From Pseudooceanicola lipolyticus (lineage in GTDB: Bacteria; Pseudomonadota; Alphaproteobacteria; Rhodobacterales; Rhodobacteraceae), in contig NZ_PGTB01000007.1 of assembly GCF_002786325.1 (NCBI RefSeq), positions 21,062-85,061 of the forward strand: a DNA stretch of 64,000 nt, given 5' to 3'. Position numbers and translations under genes: made by a program. The notes under the pieces were generated by a model. The model had not been told where the DNA came from, searched no databases, and worked only from the letters and a program-made list of their open reading frames with translations. Below, piece by piece: positions 16,804-25,473 of this stretch. The first letter of the stretch is position 1. Each line of letters begins with the position of its first letter.

Positions 16804-17992
16804 ACACACCAATCAATCGCCCGATTTCTCCCAGGTTGGTGACCCCGCTGTCATAACAGGCGATGGCATCTCCGGGGAGCACATAGGGGTCATAGTCATC
16901 ACGATCCGCGCGGGTGCGCAGTTCTTCGACGCGCCGTTCGATCACGACGGAAACACCCGTGACGGGATTGCGTGAGAATAGCGCTGCCGATCGGTCTGCA
17001 CTGGTGGCTCGGGCGCCGCCAACACAGTTCGCGTCGATCACTGCCTGCAAATAGCGGGTTCCATATGGCACCTCGCGCACGCCTTGCGAAACCGCCGCCG
17101 CGGCGTTGTTGTTCGCGGGCTGGGTCAGGTTCGACATGTAAAGCGATACGCCCGGCGGACTGACCGGGCTCGGCGTCATCAGTTCGTCCTGAAAACACTG
17201 CCGTGACGGAACATAAACCTCGTCTCCGGTCACCAGCATGATGTCATCGAAATGTCGCCCGTCGACGGCGCCACGGAGGTCGACAATATGATTGGTTCCT
17301 GCCCGGGTGATGCGCACGGCGGACAGGTCCGCATCGGGGCGCACTCCGCCGGCACTGCGCAGCGCGACCGACAGGTTGCGGCCTTCCGTCGAGGCGCCCA
17401 AGGCGGCCTGCCGGCGCGAGTCCACCTGATCGCCCTGAACCCCGCCGATATCGCTGGCCTGCGGATCGAAGACGGCACCGGAAACCCCGATGCGTACGGG
17501 GGCAAAATCCATCACCAGCAGAGACAGGGCTGGTTCGTCGACATAGAAGCCACCCGCGACAAGCTTGCGGCGGATCTCGGCCGCGACCTGCTCGGTCCGC
17601 CGGCCCTGTGCCGGGATCGGGTCGAGAAACGGTATCTTCAGCATCCCGTCACGAGAAACGACGAACTCACCGGTGAAGGTCTCGTCATTGGGCACGCGCA
17701 GATCGATCAGATCGCCGCGTGACAGCAGCTCGCCGCGCAAAGCGTCGGGCAGATAGGTGCGAAGCTTACCAGCACCCGCCGAACCGCTGTAAGGTTTGCA
17801 CCGCGATGCGTTCATCAGGGCCGAGCGCAAAGTCGGACTGTCGGCGGCGGGGCGTTCCAGATCCCTATATTGCGCCTGGTAGGACTCGCCGCGCGACACT
17901 GCCTCGATATTGGCGGGGGTTTTGCCCCCACACGCGGCCAAGGCAATTATCGCCAGTGTGCTTGCCGCATTCCGGGCACTGGTGCGGGCCAT
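16778..17992 (-). CDS. Polysaccharide export outer-membrane lipoprotein (Wza type)
   Basis: A 404-residue lipoprotein forming the outer-membrane exit channel for the polysaccharide. The signal sequence ends in the lipobox LAAC, with Cys21 as the lipidated residue. A polysaccharide-biosynthesis/export domain follows (LLSRGDLIDLRVPNDETFTG, MLKIPFLDPIPAQG), then SLBB-like segments (VRIGVSGAVFDP, RNLSVALRSAGGVRPDADL, DDIMLVTGDEVYVPS). The ATG at 17992 is chosen because it gives a proper lipoprotein signal; an in-frame start at 18070 does not. The gene is transcribed toward the kinase gene, with overlapping 3' ends. An operator candidate (18085-18102) lies 92 bases upstream. Confidence 0.9.
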   Translation of the reverse strand: MARTSARNAASTLAIIALAACGGKTPANIEAVSRGESYQAQYRDLERPAADSPTLRSALMNASRCKPYSGSAGAGKLRTYLPDALRGELLSRGDLIDLRVPNDETFTGEFVVSRDGMLKIPFLDPIPAQGRRTEQVAAEIRRKLVAGGFYVDEPALSLLVMDFAPVRIGVSGAVFDPQASDIGGVQGDQVDSRRQAALGASTEGRNLSVALRSAGGVRPDADLSAVRITRAGTNHIVDLRGAVDGRHFDDIMLVTGDEVYVPSRQCFQDELMTPSPVSPPGVSLYMSNLTQPANNNAAAAVSQGVREVPYGTRYLQAVIDANCVGGARATSADRSAALFSRNPVTGVSVVIERRVEELRTRADRDDYDPYVLPGDAIACYDSGVTNLGEIGRLIGVFTLGALVD

Positions 17993-18084
17993 GAATTTAC
18001 TGCTCCGGGTTTTTCTCGTCTTGGTTGATCGCGAATCTAAACGCAGTGGTGACACTACGTCCACAAGCACGCGCGGCTAGGCGT

Positions 18085-18102
18085 CCTATCCAACAGGATA
18101 GG
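18085..18102. promoter_or_regulatory. Candidate operator, site 4 (perfect) between exporter and flippase genes
   Basis: Perfect 7-bp inverted repeat CCTATCC-AACA-GGATAGG. It sits in the divergent promoter region, 92 bases from the exporter start (17992) and 111 from the flippase start (18214). It is the best match among the four sites. Confidence 0.75.
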
Positions 18103-18213
18103 CCGATAGTCCGTTGCTTCTTTGCACTGTCCGCGCGCGCCTCGGACAGGCTGAGCCATCTGGTTTAGGCATGACCCAGCCGGAATAGGCCCCTCAGTCT
18201 CGGAAGTGCCACC

Positions 18214-19452
18214 ATGTTCAAGACCAATCGCATCGGTCCCTTTCTTCGCCACCTGATGGCCTATCTGCTGTCGGAAATGGCTGCCAAGGCGTCACGGCTG
18301 CTGGTTGTCATCGCCGTCGCGCGTTCGATGGATGCGGCGGCCATCGGGGTTGCCGCAATTGCACTGGCCGCCGCAGATATTTTCAAGTCTCTGACTGAAA
18401 ACGGCGCAGGCCAGCGCATCATCGCCGCACCTGCGGACCGGCTGGACGCGACCTGCCGGACAGCCAGCCGCATTTTCTGGGTGTGGTGCCTCGGGCTGTT
18501 CGCAATTCAGCTGGTGATCGGCGCGGTGATCTGGCGGATCAGCGGCGAAGCCACGCATTTTGTTTTACTCGCAATCCTGGCGGGGGAATACCTCTTCATG
18601 CCGGCCGGCCTGGTGCAATGCGCGCTGGCGATGCGGGCCGGAAAGCTGCGCCAGACTGCGGCGATCTCTGCCGGTCAGGTGGTCAGTGCCAATACCGCGT
18701 CGGCGGTGCTGGCCTTCGTTTTTCCGGGGCCTCTTGCCCTGGTCCTGCCTCGGCTGTTGGCGGCCCCGGTCTGGTTGGTCTGCATGCGCCGTTTGCATCC
18801 CTGGCGCCCGGACCCGCGCGTTGCTCTGGCCCCGGTTACCCCCTTTATCAGGTATGGTTGGGCGGTTCTGGGCGTTGAAGTGGTCAAGGCGCTACGGCTG
18901 CAAGCCGACAAGCTGGTCATCGGCGCTATGGCCGGGACGGAAGTGCTGGGGCTCTATTTCATGGCGTTCAACGCCGGTCTCGGCCTGGCGAATTCCTTCG
19001 CCCAGGCGTTTGCGATCGCCTTGTTCCCGCATCTCTGTTCGGCCGAGAACCGCGACCGCGCCCTGCGCGGGGCGCTTGGGCTCAGCACGGCGGTGATTTC
19101 CGTCATCGTGGTTCTTCAGGCTTTGGCTGCGCCCTACTATGTGCCTGTCCTTTTCGGCGACGGCTGGGACGGGATCGCCGAGGTGGTGTCGATCCTTTGC
19201 CTGGCAGCCATCCCTGCGGTGATCTGGAGCGGTGCGGCACAATGGCTGCGCAGCCAGGAACGGCCGCAATTCGAATTTGTCGTCACCGTCGTGGTCACGC
19301 TGGCGCTGGTCGCGAACACGGTCCTGATGATCCCTCACGGGCTTACCGCCGTGGCCTGGGGCTATCTGATCATCGCCACTGTGACCCAGATTGGCGCAGC
19401 TGTTCCGACCCTTGCGTCGGCTTTCCGCAACCCCATTGCAAAGGTCGCCTGA
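18214..19452 (+). CDS. Polysaccharide flippase-like membrane protein (Wzx/MOP type)
   Basis: A 412-residue protein with about ten to twelve hydrophobic segments and short charged loops, in the style of the oligosaccharide flippase family that moves lipid-linked repeat units across the inner membrane. Supporting parts include the N-terminal LLSEMAAKASRLLVVIAVAR and the mid-protein LQADKLVIGAMAGTEVLGLYF, which resembles the conserved 'D..ig...g...lG.Y' region of these transporters. It is the first gene of a four-gene run: the next start codon is one base past its stop. Family identity is good. The substrate is inferred from the locus. Confidence 0.87.
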   Translation: MFKTNRIGPFLRHLMAYLLSEMAAKASRLLVVIAVARSMDAAAIGVAAIALAAADIFKSLTENGAGQRIIAAPADRLDATCRTASRIFWVWCLGLFAIQLVIGAVIWRISGEATHFVLLAILAGEYLFMPAGLVQCALAMRAGKLRQTAAISAGQVVSANTASAVLAFVFPGPLALVLPRLLAAPVWLVCMRRLHPWRPDPRVALAPVTPFIRYGWAVLGVEVVKALRLQADKLVIGAMAGTEVLGLYFMAFNAGLGLANSFAQAFAIALFPHLCSAENRDRALRGALGLSTAVISVIVVLQALAAPYYVPVLFGDGWDGIAEVVSILCLAAIPAVIWSGAAQWLRSQERPQFEFVVTVVVTLALVANTVLMIPHGLTAVAWGYLIIATVTQIGAAVPTLASAFRNPIAKVA

Positions 19453-19453
19453 T

Positions 19454-20368
19454 ATGCCCCGGTTTTCGATCATCATGCCCTGCTACAACGCGGCGGAAAC
19501 GCTGATGGATACGCTGGATAGCCTGCGTTCGCAGAGCTTTTCAGATTGGGAAATGCTGTGCATCGATGACGGTTCGACCGATGCAACCACAAGGTTGCTG
19601 ACCGATGCGGCGGCACAGGATCCGCGCATACGTCTATTGGACAATCCGGAACGGGGGCCAAGCGCGGCGCGGAATGTGGCGATCACAGAGGCAAATGGTG
19701 ACCTCCTGGCTTTTTGCGATGCCGACGATCTGTGGATGGCAGACAAGTTGAACCGTATGAACGCGGCCTTTGCCGATGGCACGGTGGCTGCCGCCTATGC
19801 CCGGATCGCGTTTTTTGACGGTGCGCGGACGCGTTCGCAATCGACCGTGCGCGCCGGTGATCTGACGGTGCCGGCATTGCTGGGCGAAAATCCGGTGTGC
19901 ACCATGTCCAACCTGGTGGTGCGCCGCGACGTCTTTGCCGCCACCGGCGGGTTCAACACCAAAATGGTTCACAACGAGGATCTGGAATGGTTGGTCCGGT
20001 TGATTGCGCAGGGATACCGGCTGAGCGGGATTGACGAATGCCTGGTGCGATATCGCACCAGCGTGACCGGATTGTCCGCTGATCTGGAGGCCATGCAATC
20101 CGGTCGACAAGCGGCGCTGGCAACCGCGGCGCATTACGGATTTTCCACCAACCCCTGCGCAGAGGCGGTCTATTATCGCTATCTCGCGCGTCGGGCGTTG
20201 CGCGTCGGAGCGCCGGGTCGGGACGCGTTGCGCTTTGCCCTGGCCGGCATTGCAACCAGCCCTCGGGGCTTTTTTTCCGACTTCCGCCGCGGCGGTCTCA
20301 CGCTGTTGGGGGCCGTTGTCGGCTCGGCAATGCCGGCACCTCTCCACCGCGCTCTTTTTGCAAGCTGA
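19454..20368 (+). CDS. Family 2 glycosyltransferase
   Basis: A 304-residue GT-A fold transferase, probably on the cytoplasmic face of the inner membrane. The N-terminus FSIIMPCYNAAETL, nucleotide-binding CIDDGSTDATTRLL and metal-binding FCDADDLW are classical GT2 features. The acceptor-side region has HNEDLEWLVRLIAQG, where the ED pair is the likely catalytic position. The ATG at 19454 is one base after the flippase stop; a longer frame from 19391 would overlap that gene heavily. It is a paralogue of the next gene: both have a YLARRA segment near the same place. The sugar transferred cannot be read from the sequence. Confidence 0.9.
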   Translation: MPRFSIIMPCYNAAETLMDTLDSLRSQSFSDWEMLCIDDGSTDATTRLLTDAAAQDPRIRLLDNPERGPSAARNVAITEANGDLLAFCDADDLWMADKLNRMNAAFADGTVAAAYARIAFFDGARTRSQSTVRAGDLTVPALLGENPVCTMSNLVVRRDVFAATGGFNTKMVHNEDLEWLVRLIAQGYRLSGIDECLVRYRTSVTGLSADLEAMQSGRQAALATAAHYGFSTNPCAEAVYYRYLARRALRVGAPGRDALRFALAGIATSPRGFFSDFRRGGLTLLGAVVGSAMPAPLHRALFAS

Positions 20369-20381
20369 AAGGAACCAAGCC

Positions 20382-21365
20382 ATGCCCAAGGCCACGATCG
20401 TCGTCCCGGCATATAACGTTGCCACCACCCTGGCGGACACCCTTGCAAGCCTATGTGCCCAGACCTTTGCCGATTTCGAGATCATCGTCGTCGATGATGG
20501 CTCGTCGGACCGCACAGTCGCTGTTGCGCGCAGTCTGGGCGACCGACGCATTCGGGTCGTACAGCAGCCCAACCGTGGCCTGGCTGGCGCCCGCAACAGC
20601 GGCATTGCGCAAGCGCGCGGCGAATATATCGGCTTTTGTGATGCGGATGATTTGTGGCGCCCGACCAAGCTGGCGGCGCATGTCGCCCACCTGAATTCCA
20701 ACCCGGTCGTAGGCCTGAGCTTTTCCGGCTCTGAGCTGATCGACGACGCGGGCAATCCGCTCGGGCTGGCTCAGCGTCCGCGCCTGAAGCGGATCACGGC
20801 GGCGCATGTGTTTCTGCGCAACCCGGTTGGCAACGGGTCGGCCGCGGTGATGCGCCGAGCGGCGTTGGACGACATCGCATGGCGCCCCGCCCGCGAAACG
20901 CAGCGGGACTGGTGGTTCGATGAAAGCTTCCGTCAGTCCGAGGATATCGAATGCTGGCTGCGCCTGGCGCTGACGACCGACTGGCAGATCGAAGGCGTCG
21001 ACGGGCTGCTGACCCGCTATCGCATCAGTTCAGGAGGGTTGTCGGCCGGCACCGACACCCAGCTTGCGACCTGGGAGCGCATGGTCGAGAAGCTTAGCCC
21101 GATCGCGCCGCAATTCATGGCGGCGCATACGCCGGCGGCGCGCGCCTATCAGTTGCGTTATCTCGCGCGTCGGGCAATCAGTTCGGGTGATGTCCCATCG
21201 GCCTGGCGCAACGTTCAGGCTTCGATGCGCTGTTCGCTCCACCCGCTGCTGAGCGAACCACTCAAGACGCTCAGCACCCTGATTGCGACCAGTGTGTTGG
21301 CGGCCTTCGGTCCGGCACCGGTTGCTGCCTTGCGTCGCATTTCCGCCAGCAGAACCCGCGCCTGA
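20382..21365 (+). CDS. Family 2 glycosyltransferase (paralogue of the preceding one)
   Basis: A 327-residue GT2 enzyme with ATIVVPAYNVATTL at the N-terminus, VVDDGSSDRTVAVAR for nucleotide binding, FCDADDLW as the metal-binding motif and SEDIECWLRLAL as the likely catalytic region. It starts at 20382 after the Shine-Dalgarno GAAAGGAACC, which recurs almost identically before the next gene. It follows its paralogue by 13 bases in the same operon, so both probably extend the same repeat unit with different sugars. The paralogy suggests a local duplication followed by divergence. Confidence 0.9.
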   Translation: MPKATIVVPAYNVATTLADTLASLCAQTFADFEIIVVDDGSSDRTVAVARSLGDRRIRVVQQPNRGLAGARNSGIAQARGEYIGFCDADDLWRPTKLAAHVAHLNSNPVVGLSFSGSELIDDAGNPLGLAQRPRLKRITAAHVFLRNPVGNGSAAVMRRAALDDIAWRPARETQRDWWFDESFRQSEDIECWLRLALTTDWQIEGVDGLLTRYRISSGGLSAGTDTQLATWERMVEKLSPIAPQFMAAHTPAARAYQLRYLARRAISSGDVPSAWRNVQASMRCSLHPLLSEPLKTLSTLIATSVLAAFGPAPVAALRRISASRTRA

Positions 21366-21387
21366 TTTCATGAAAGGAACCAATGCC

Positions 21388-22365
21388 ATGTTGCGTATCG
21401 CCCATCTGATAGACGACACCCAGCCCGGTGGTGTCATGCGCTATCTCGATTTCCTCGCCACCAGCAGCGAACTCACCGGTTTGGCCGATCACCAGGTGAT
21501 CCCGGTTTCGCGCATCAGGCCCGCGGCAAAGCCGATCGAGGCCGATCTCATCGTGTCGCACTTGACCATCACCTGGCGTGGGCTGCCGGGGCTGATGCTG
21601 CTGCGCGCCAGTTATCCGGGCACGCCAATCTATCATGTCGAACACAGCTATTGCGGAGGGTTTGCCGCTGCAAATGTCACCGCGCATGGCCGGTTTCGAA
21701 GCCTGCTGGGCAGTGGATACAGCCTGTTCGACCGGGTTGTGGCCGTCAGTACGGTCCAGGCCGACTGGATGCGCCGGTTGGACCTGATCGCGGCGAAGAG
21801 GTTGACGGTGATACCACCTTGCGTGGACCTCGGCGCGTTCCGGCAAATATCGGCGCCAATTGGCCCGGTCCGCCGGATCGGGGCGATCGGCCGGTTTGAT
21901 CGCCAGAAGGGCTTTGACATCCTGATCCAAGCTTTTCGCTCCGTCCCCGGCGAAGACCTGGAATTGCTGATTTTCGGCGATGGACCCGAAGCGGAACGGC
22001 TGCACCAACTCGGGGCAGCGGATCATCGGGTGCGCTTTCCCGGCTTCGCAGCCAATCCCGCCGATGCCATAGCGCGATGTGACGCCGTCGTGATGCCGTC
22101 GCGCTGGGAGCCGTTTGGCCTGGTTGCGCTGGAAGCCAGGTCAGCGCAGCGCCCATTGATGGTGACGGCAGTTGACGGTCTTCGCGATCATGTCGCCATG
22201 GGGGCGATCCCGGTCCGCGGTCTTGCGGTGGAAAACTGGACCGAAGCGTTAAGCGATCTCGTGGAGCACCAGAATGCCCTGACTTTGTCCGGGGAGGCGG
22301 TAGCATCGATCGTGGAACCGGAGGTGCGCACGCGTCGCGGCTGGTGCGACTTGTTGAGCGGCTAA
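21388..22365 (+). CDS. Family 4 glycosyltransferase
   Basis: A 325-residue GT-B transferase. The N-terminus IAHLIDDTQPGGVMRYLDF fits the GT4 acceptor-domain start, and the C-terminal half carries GAIGRFDRQKGFDILIQAF and MPSRWEPFGLVALEA, the nucleotide-sugar-binding part with the E-x7-E type glutamates. It is the last gene of the four-gene operon. The ATG at 21388 has the same GAAAGGAACC ribosome-binding site as the gene before it; an in-frame ATG at 21370 overlaps that site and is less likely. With the two GT2 enzymes and the GT26 domain, the locus encodes enough transferases for a repeat unit of about four or five sugars. Confidence 0.9.
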   Translation: MLRIAHLIDDTQPGGVMRYLDFLATSSELTGLADHQVIPVSRIRPAAKPIEADLIVSHLTITWRGLPGLMLLRASYPGTPIYHVEHSYCGGFAAANVTAHGRFRSLLGSGYSLFDRVVAVSTVQADWMRRLDLIAAKRLTVIPPCVDLGAFRQISAPIGPVRRIGAIGRFDRQKGFDILIQAFRSVPGEDLELLIFGDGPEAERLHQLGAADHRVRFPGFAANPADAIARCDAVVMPSRWEPFGLVALEARSAQRPLMVTAVDGLRDHVAMGAIPVRGLAVENWTEALSDLVEHQNALTLSGEAVASIVEPEVRTRRGWCDLLSG

Positions 22366-22452
22366 ATTGACCGTTTCAAACGCTTCAGGTCGATATGTAG
22401 ACGATAGGCGTGGTCGCTGGCCCATGACTATATGGGGCCAACTTCGATACTG

Positions 22453-23358
22453 GGGTCAGGATTTATTTAATCCCGCGTAGGGGCGTGCTTCACGGTTCGA
22501 AAACCGCGCGGTGCAAAGTCTGATCTCTTCTGGCTGGCAGATGCGCAGATGGCGCGTCTTGAGCCCCATCTTCCGAAGCCCCACGGCAAGCCGCGCGTCG
22601 ATGATCGGCGTGTGTTGAGCGGGATTATCTTCATCATCCGCAATGGCTTGCGGAGGTGCGATGCGCCTGAGACCTATGGCCCGCACAAGACGCTCTACAA
22701 CCGTTGGAAGCGGTGGCGAGACAAGGGCGTCTTCGCGCAGATCATGGCGGGCCTGGCGGCCGCGCACGGTGAGGAGAAGACGGTCCTGATCGACATAAGT
22801 AGGTGAACGCCATGCGTTCGAGTGAGCCTGCGCAAGCATCTGAAGGCGCACCGGACCGCGACAAGCATGGCCGCGAAAAAGGGAGCGTGGACGCCTGATG
22901 GGCCGAACCAAGGGCGGCATGAACACCAAACTGCATACCATCTGCGACAGACAGGGGCGGCCGCTCAACTTGTTTGTCACGCCGGTCAGGTCAGCGACGA
23001 CATCGGCGCGCGGGCATTGCACGGCGACCTGCCGGATGTCGATTGGCTACTCGGAGACCGCGGCTATGACGCCGACTGGTTCCGAGAAGCATTGAAAGAC
23101 AAAGGGATACGCCCGTGTATCTCCGGTCGAAAACAGCGCAAGAAAACTGTAAAGTTCCCTCTCGGGACATTGCTGCCGCGATTCCCTGCCGGGCGGTGGA
23201 CAAGCGCCGATACAAACGACGCAACCGCATCGAAACCATGTTCGGCAGACTGAAGGACTGGCGACGCGTGGCAACCCGATACGACAGATGCCCAAAGGTC
23301 TTCCTCTCGGCAATCGCACTCGCCGCAACCGTCATCTATTGGCTATGTGTCCTGACCC
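22453..23358 (+). mobile_element. Decayed IS5-type insertion sequence
   Basis: About 906 bases bounded by inverted GGGTCAGGA (22453-22461) and its complement (23350-23358). The interior encodes a frameshifted IS5-family (IS427-like) transposase. I cannot identify a clean target duplication. It sits at the end of the exopolysaccharide locus and before the RTX gene; a scrap of the same element lies at 25335-25440 in the same orientation. Confidence 0.75.
22522..23358 (+). pseudogene. IS5-family transposase, broken by several frameshifts
   Basis: Transposase pieces appear in succession in three different frames: MARLEPHLPKPHGKPRVDD through GPHKTLYNRWKRW (to a stop at 22804-22806), then LKAHRTATS, GRTKGGMNTKLH, WLLGDRGYDADWF, and RIETMFGRLKDWRRVATRYD. 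The DDE acidic residues are recognisable in the GDRGYDADWF and RIETMFGRLK blocks. Members of this group normally need at most one programmed frameshift, whereas at least three are needed here, so the copy is inactive. The usual start region (S-D-L-F-W-L before DAQMARL) is present in frame, but no start codon precedes it. Confidence 0.8.
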
Positions 23359-23583
23359 TAAAGCCAAACACCGCGACAACAAATCAGCTGACAATCCTCA
23401 GTGACATGATAGCAAGTCATATGAAGCCGACAATCCAAGAATGGAGAAAAACCGACGCTGCACATGTTTCGCGGAAAGGTATCGGCCGGAAAAACGACCA
23501 TTGCGGCCGAGCCGTCCCAACTCATTGAGGGGAGACCGCTCTCCTTCAACGGGGCAGCTTTTTTAAGTTAGTATCTCTGATGG

Positions 23584-25260
23584 TCAAAGCGAGAAATCGG
23601 TATCACTTAGAGCTATTGCACCTGTCAAGATAACGCGGAAATCTGCTTCCGAATTGCCGTCCAAATCGGCCAGGATGATCGTCTTGTCTTGTTGAACTTT
23701 CCTTACGTAGCGCAACTCACCTGTGCTGTCGGAAAACTGGTTCCGCCCGATAAACGTTAGCTCCTGATTGCCGGGGGTGTCGTCGTCGGCGTCGAGTGCG
23801 GTCAGGTCGATCAAGTCCACGCCGGTCCCGAACTTTTTCAGCAAGTCTGGCGCCTTGGGATTGCTCTCCTTGGCGTGGCCGAACACGAACACGTCCCGCC
23901 CCGCACCGCCGATCATCACATCGGCCCCCTTACCACCCTTTAGAAGGTCGGCCCCGCCGCCGCCCACCAAGGTGTCGGCGCCTGAGCCGCCTATTACTTT
24001 GTCCTTGCCATTGCCGCCGTTCAGAATGTCGCGCCCCGCACCGCCAAGCAGGGTATCGTCGCCTGCCTCACCCCTAAGCGTGTCATTTCCACCTTTGCCC
24101 AGGATCACGTTATCGTAGCGATCCCCAATCAGCTTGTCTGGGTCCCTGGTCCCGACCAGCCTCGACGGCACAGGTGTCGCAACGGTTACGGCGACGCCGC
24201 TGCCATCGTTGCTGCTGTTGGAGCTCTCGTTGTTGCCTTCCTTGCTTTCGGCAATCTTGTCATCGTAGTCGGCAATGACGCCGATGTAGTAGGTTTGGCC
24301 TTCAACAACCCAGTTTGGCAAAGTGACCGACGCGCTCACGTCATTGTAGTACTTTCCCGCTGTATGGCTGGCAAAGGATTTTGTGGTCAGCAACGTGTCT
24401 GCAGTGGATATGATGGAATTCGTCGAAAGATAAACGCCCGCCACGGACCCAGCCGCGTTGGCGTCGCCTATGTTATGGACGTCGAATGTTACGGTCGTGG
24501 TGTCACCCGCAGCTGGGGAGGTGTCGGCGACTTTCACATCCTCTGCCGTTAGGTCAGGCGAACCCGTGGACCCTGTGGGTATGGTTACGGCGACGCCGCT
24601 GCCATCGTTGCTGCTGCTGGAACTCTCGTTGTTGCCTTCCTTGCTTTCGGCAATCTTGTCATCGTAGTCGGCAATGACGCCGATGTAGTAGGTTTGGCCT
24701 TCAACAACCCAGTTTGGCAAAGTGACCGACGCGCTCACGTCATTGTAGTACTTTCCCGCTGTATGGCTGGCAAAGGATTTTGTGGTCAGCAACGTGTCTG
24801 CAGTGGATATGATGGAATTCGTCGAAAGGTAAACGCCCGCCACGGACCCAGCCGCGTTGGCGTCGCCTATGTTATGGACGTCGAATGTTACGGTCGTGGT
24901 GTCACCCGCAGCTGGGGAGGTGTCGGCGACTTTCACATCCTCTGCCGTCAGGTCAGGCGCGCCTGCCGCCAGATCGAGGGCAGCTGCCGAGGCGCCAGAC
25001 AGTTCAATTTTGTAGTCAAGAACATCGTTTGGCATTACGGCGCGCAACGCATCGCGGTCGTTCTTGCCCTCGACTGCGATACCATCAATGTTCCCTTGGA
25101 AAAGTTTTGAAACAAGATCGGGGATAGGTATCGGGGGTACTACAGGCACTGCTCCTGTGTCAGAAACCAAGTCTTCGGTGATGGCTCCATATATCGCAAG
25201 TTTCGCGTCCTTCAGTGATCTGACGCTTAACTTGCTCGGTCCGAAAATGAACAAAGCCAC
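23584..25260 (-). CDS. RTX-type secreted protein with duplicated CARDB domains
   Basis: A 558-residue acidic protein, probably exported by a type I secretion system. An N-terminal ~100-residue region is unique. Two CARDB (cell-adhesion-related) domains of ~125 residues follow at about 102-227 and 235-360, each starting APDLTAEDVKVAD or SPDLTAEDVKVAD and almost identical. Next come four to five calcium-binding RTX nonapeptide rows (GKGGNDTLRGEAGDDTLLG, GGNGKDKVIGGSGADTLVG) and a serralysin-like C-terminal domain (GAGRDVFVF, VDLIDLTALD, DFRVILTG) that usually carries the secretion signal. There is no protease or lipase domain. The GTG start at 25260 follows GGGGGGAGG. Function is unknown; adhesion is a guess from CARDB. 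The gene lies between two copies of the same IS sequence, which suggests transfer. Confidence 0.85.
   Translation of the reverse strand: MALFIFGPSKLSVRSLKDAKLAIYGAITEDLVSDTGAVPVVPPIPIPDLVSKLFQGNIDGIAVEGKNDRDALRAVMPNDVLDYKIELSGASAAALDLAAGAPDLTAEDVKVADTSPAAGDTTTVTFDVHNIGDANAAGSVAGVYLSTNSIISTADTLLTTKSFASHTAGKYYNDVSASVTLPNWVVEGQTYYIGVIADYDDKIAESKEGNNESSSSSNDGSGVAVTIPTGSTGSPDLTAEDVKVADTSPAAGDTTTVTFDVHNIGDANAAGSVAGVYLSTNSIISTADTLLTTKSFASHTAGKYYNDVSASVTLPNWVVEGQTYYIGVIADYDDKIAESKEGNNESSNSSNDGSGVAVTVATPVPSRLVGTRDPDKLIGDRYDNVILGKGGNDTLRGEAGDDTLLGGAGRDILNGGNGKDKVIGGSGADTLVGGGGADLLKGGKGADVMIGGAGRDVFVFGHAKESNPKAPDLLKKFGTGVDLIDLTALDADDDTPGNQELTFIGRNQFSDSTGELRYVRKVQQDKTIILADLDGNSEADFRVILTGAIALSDTDFSL
24184..24959 (-). 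repeat. 399-bp tandem duplication inside the RTX/CARDB gene
   Basis: Two copies (24184-24560 and 24583-24959) are offset by exactly 399 bases, or 133 codons. I count only about four differences over 377 bases, for example GTTGGAGCTC against GCTGGAACTC near the left ends. The period keeps the frame and duplicates one whole CARDB domain. Confidence 0.9.
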
Positions 25261-25334
25261 GACTGCCTCCCCCCCTCAGCATGCGCGTGGCAATAATATC
25301 ACAATTTTCAGCATTTTGATATCGCGGTCCCGCG

Positions 25335-25440
25335 CGCACAAGACGCTCTAAAACCGTTGGAAGCGGTGGAGCGACAGGGGCGTCTTCGCGCGGATCATGG
25401 CCGGCCTGGCGGCCGTGCACGGGTCGCGGAAAAGGGGGTC
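25335..25440 (+). mobile_element. Fragment of the IS5-type element
   Basis: Bases 25335-25422 match 22682-22769 of the complete element with scattered changes (CACAAGACGCTCTA, AACCGTTGGAAGCGGTGG, GGGCGTCTTCGCGC). A second short match (CGCGGAAAAGGGGG) corresponds to ~22871 of the element, implying an internal deletion of about 95 bases. Neither IS end is present. Same orientation as the larger copy on the far side of the RTX gene. Confidence 0.75.
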
Positions 25441-25473
25441 GGATGCATTGGGGTCCGGACCCCCTTTCAGAGA

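Noticed and set aside
20258-20276. Terminator-like AGCCC-TCG-GGGCT plus seven T inside a glycosyltransferase gene
   Set aside because: The bases encode a continuous conserved-looking frame (ATSPRGFFSDF) and the stem is only 5 bp; likely coincidence, though polarity cannot be excluded.
24184-24959. Repeat array that might suggest CRISPR or phase-variable repeats
   Set aside because: It is one long in-frame protein-domain duplication, not short direct repeats with spacers.
22453-25440. Intact composite transposon
   Set aside because: The right-hand copy lacks both IS ends and the left transposase is multiply frameshifted, so it cannot be active; at most it is a relic.
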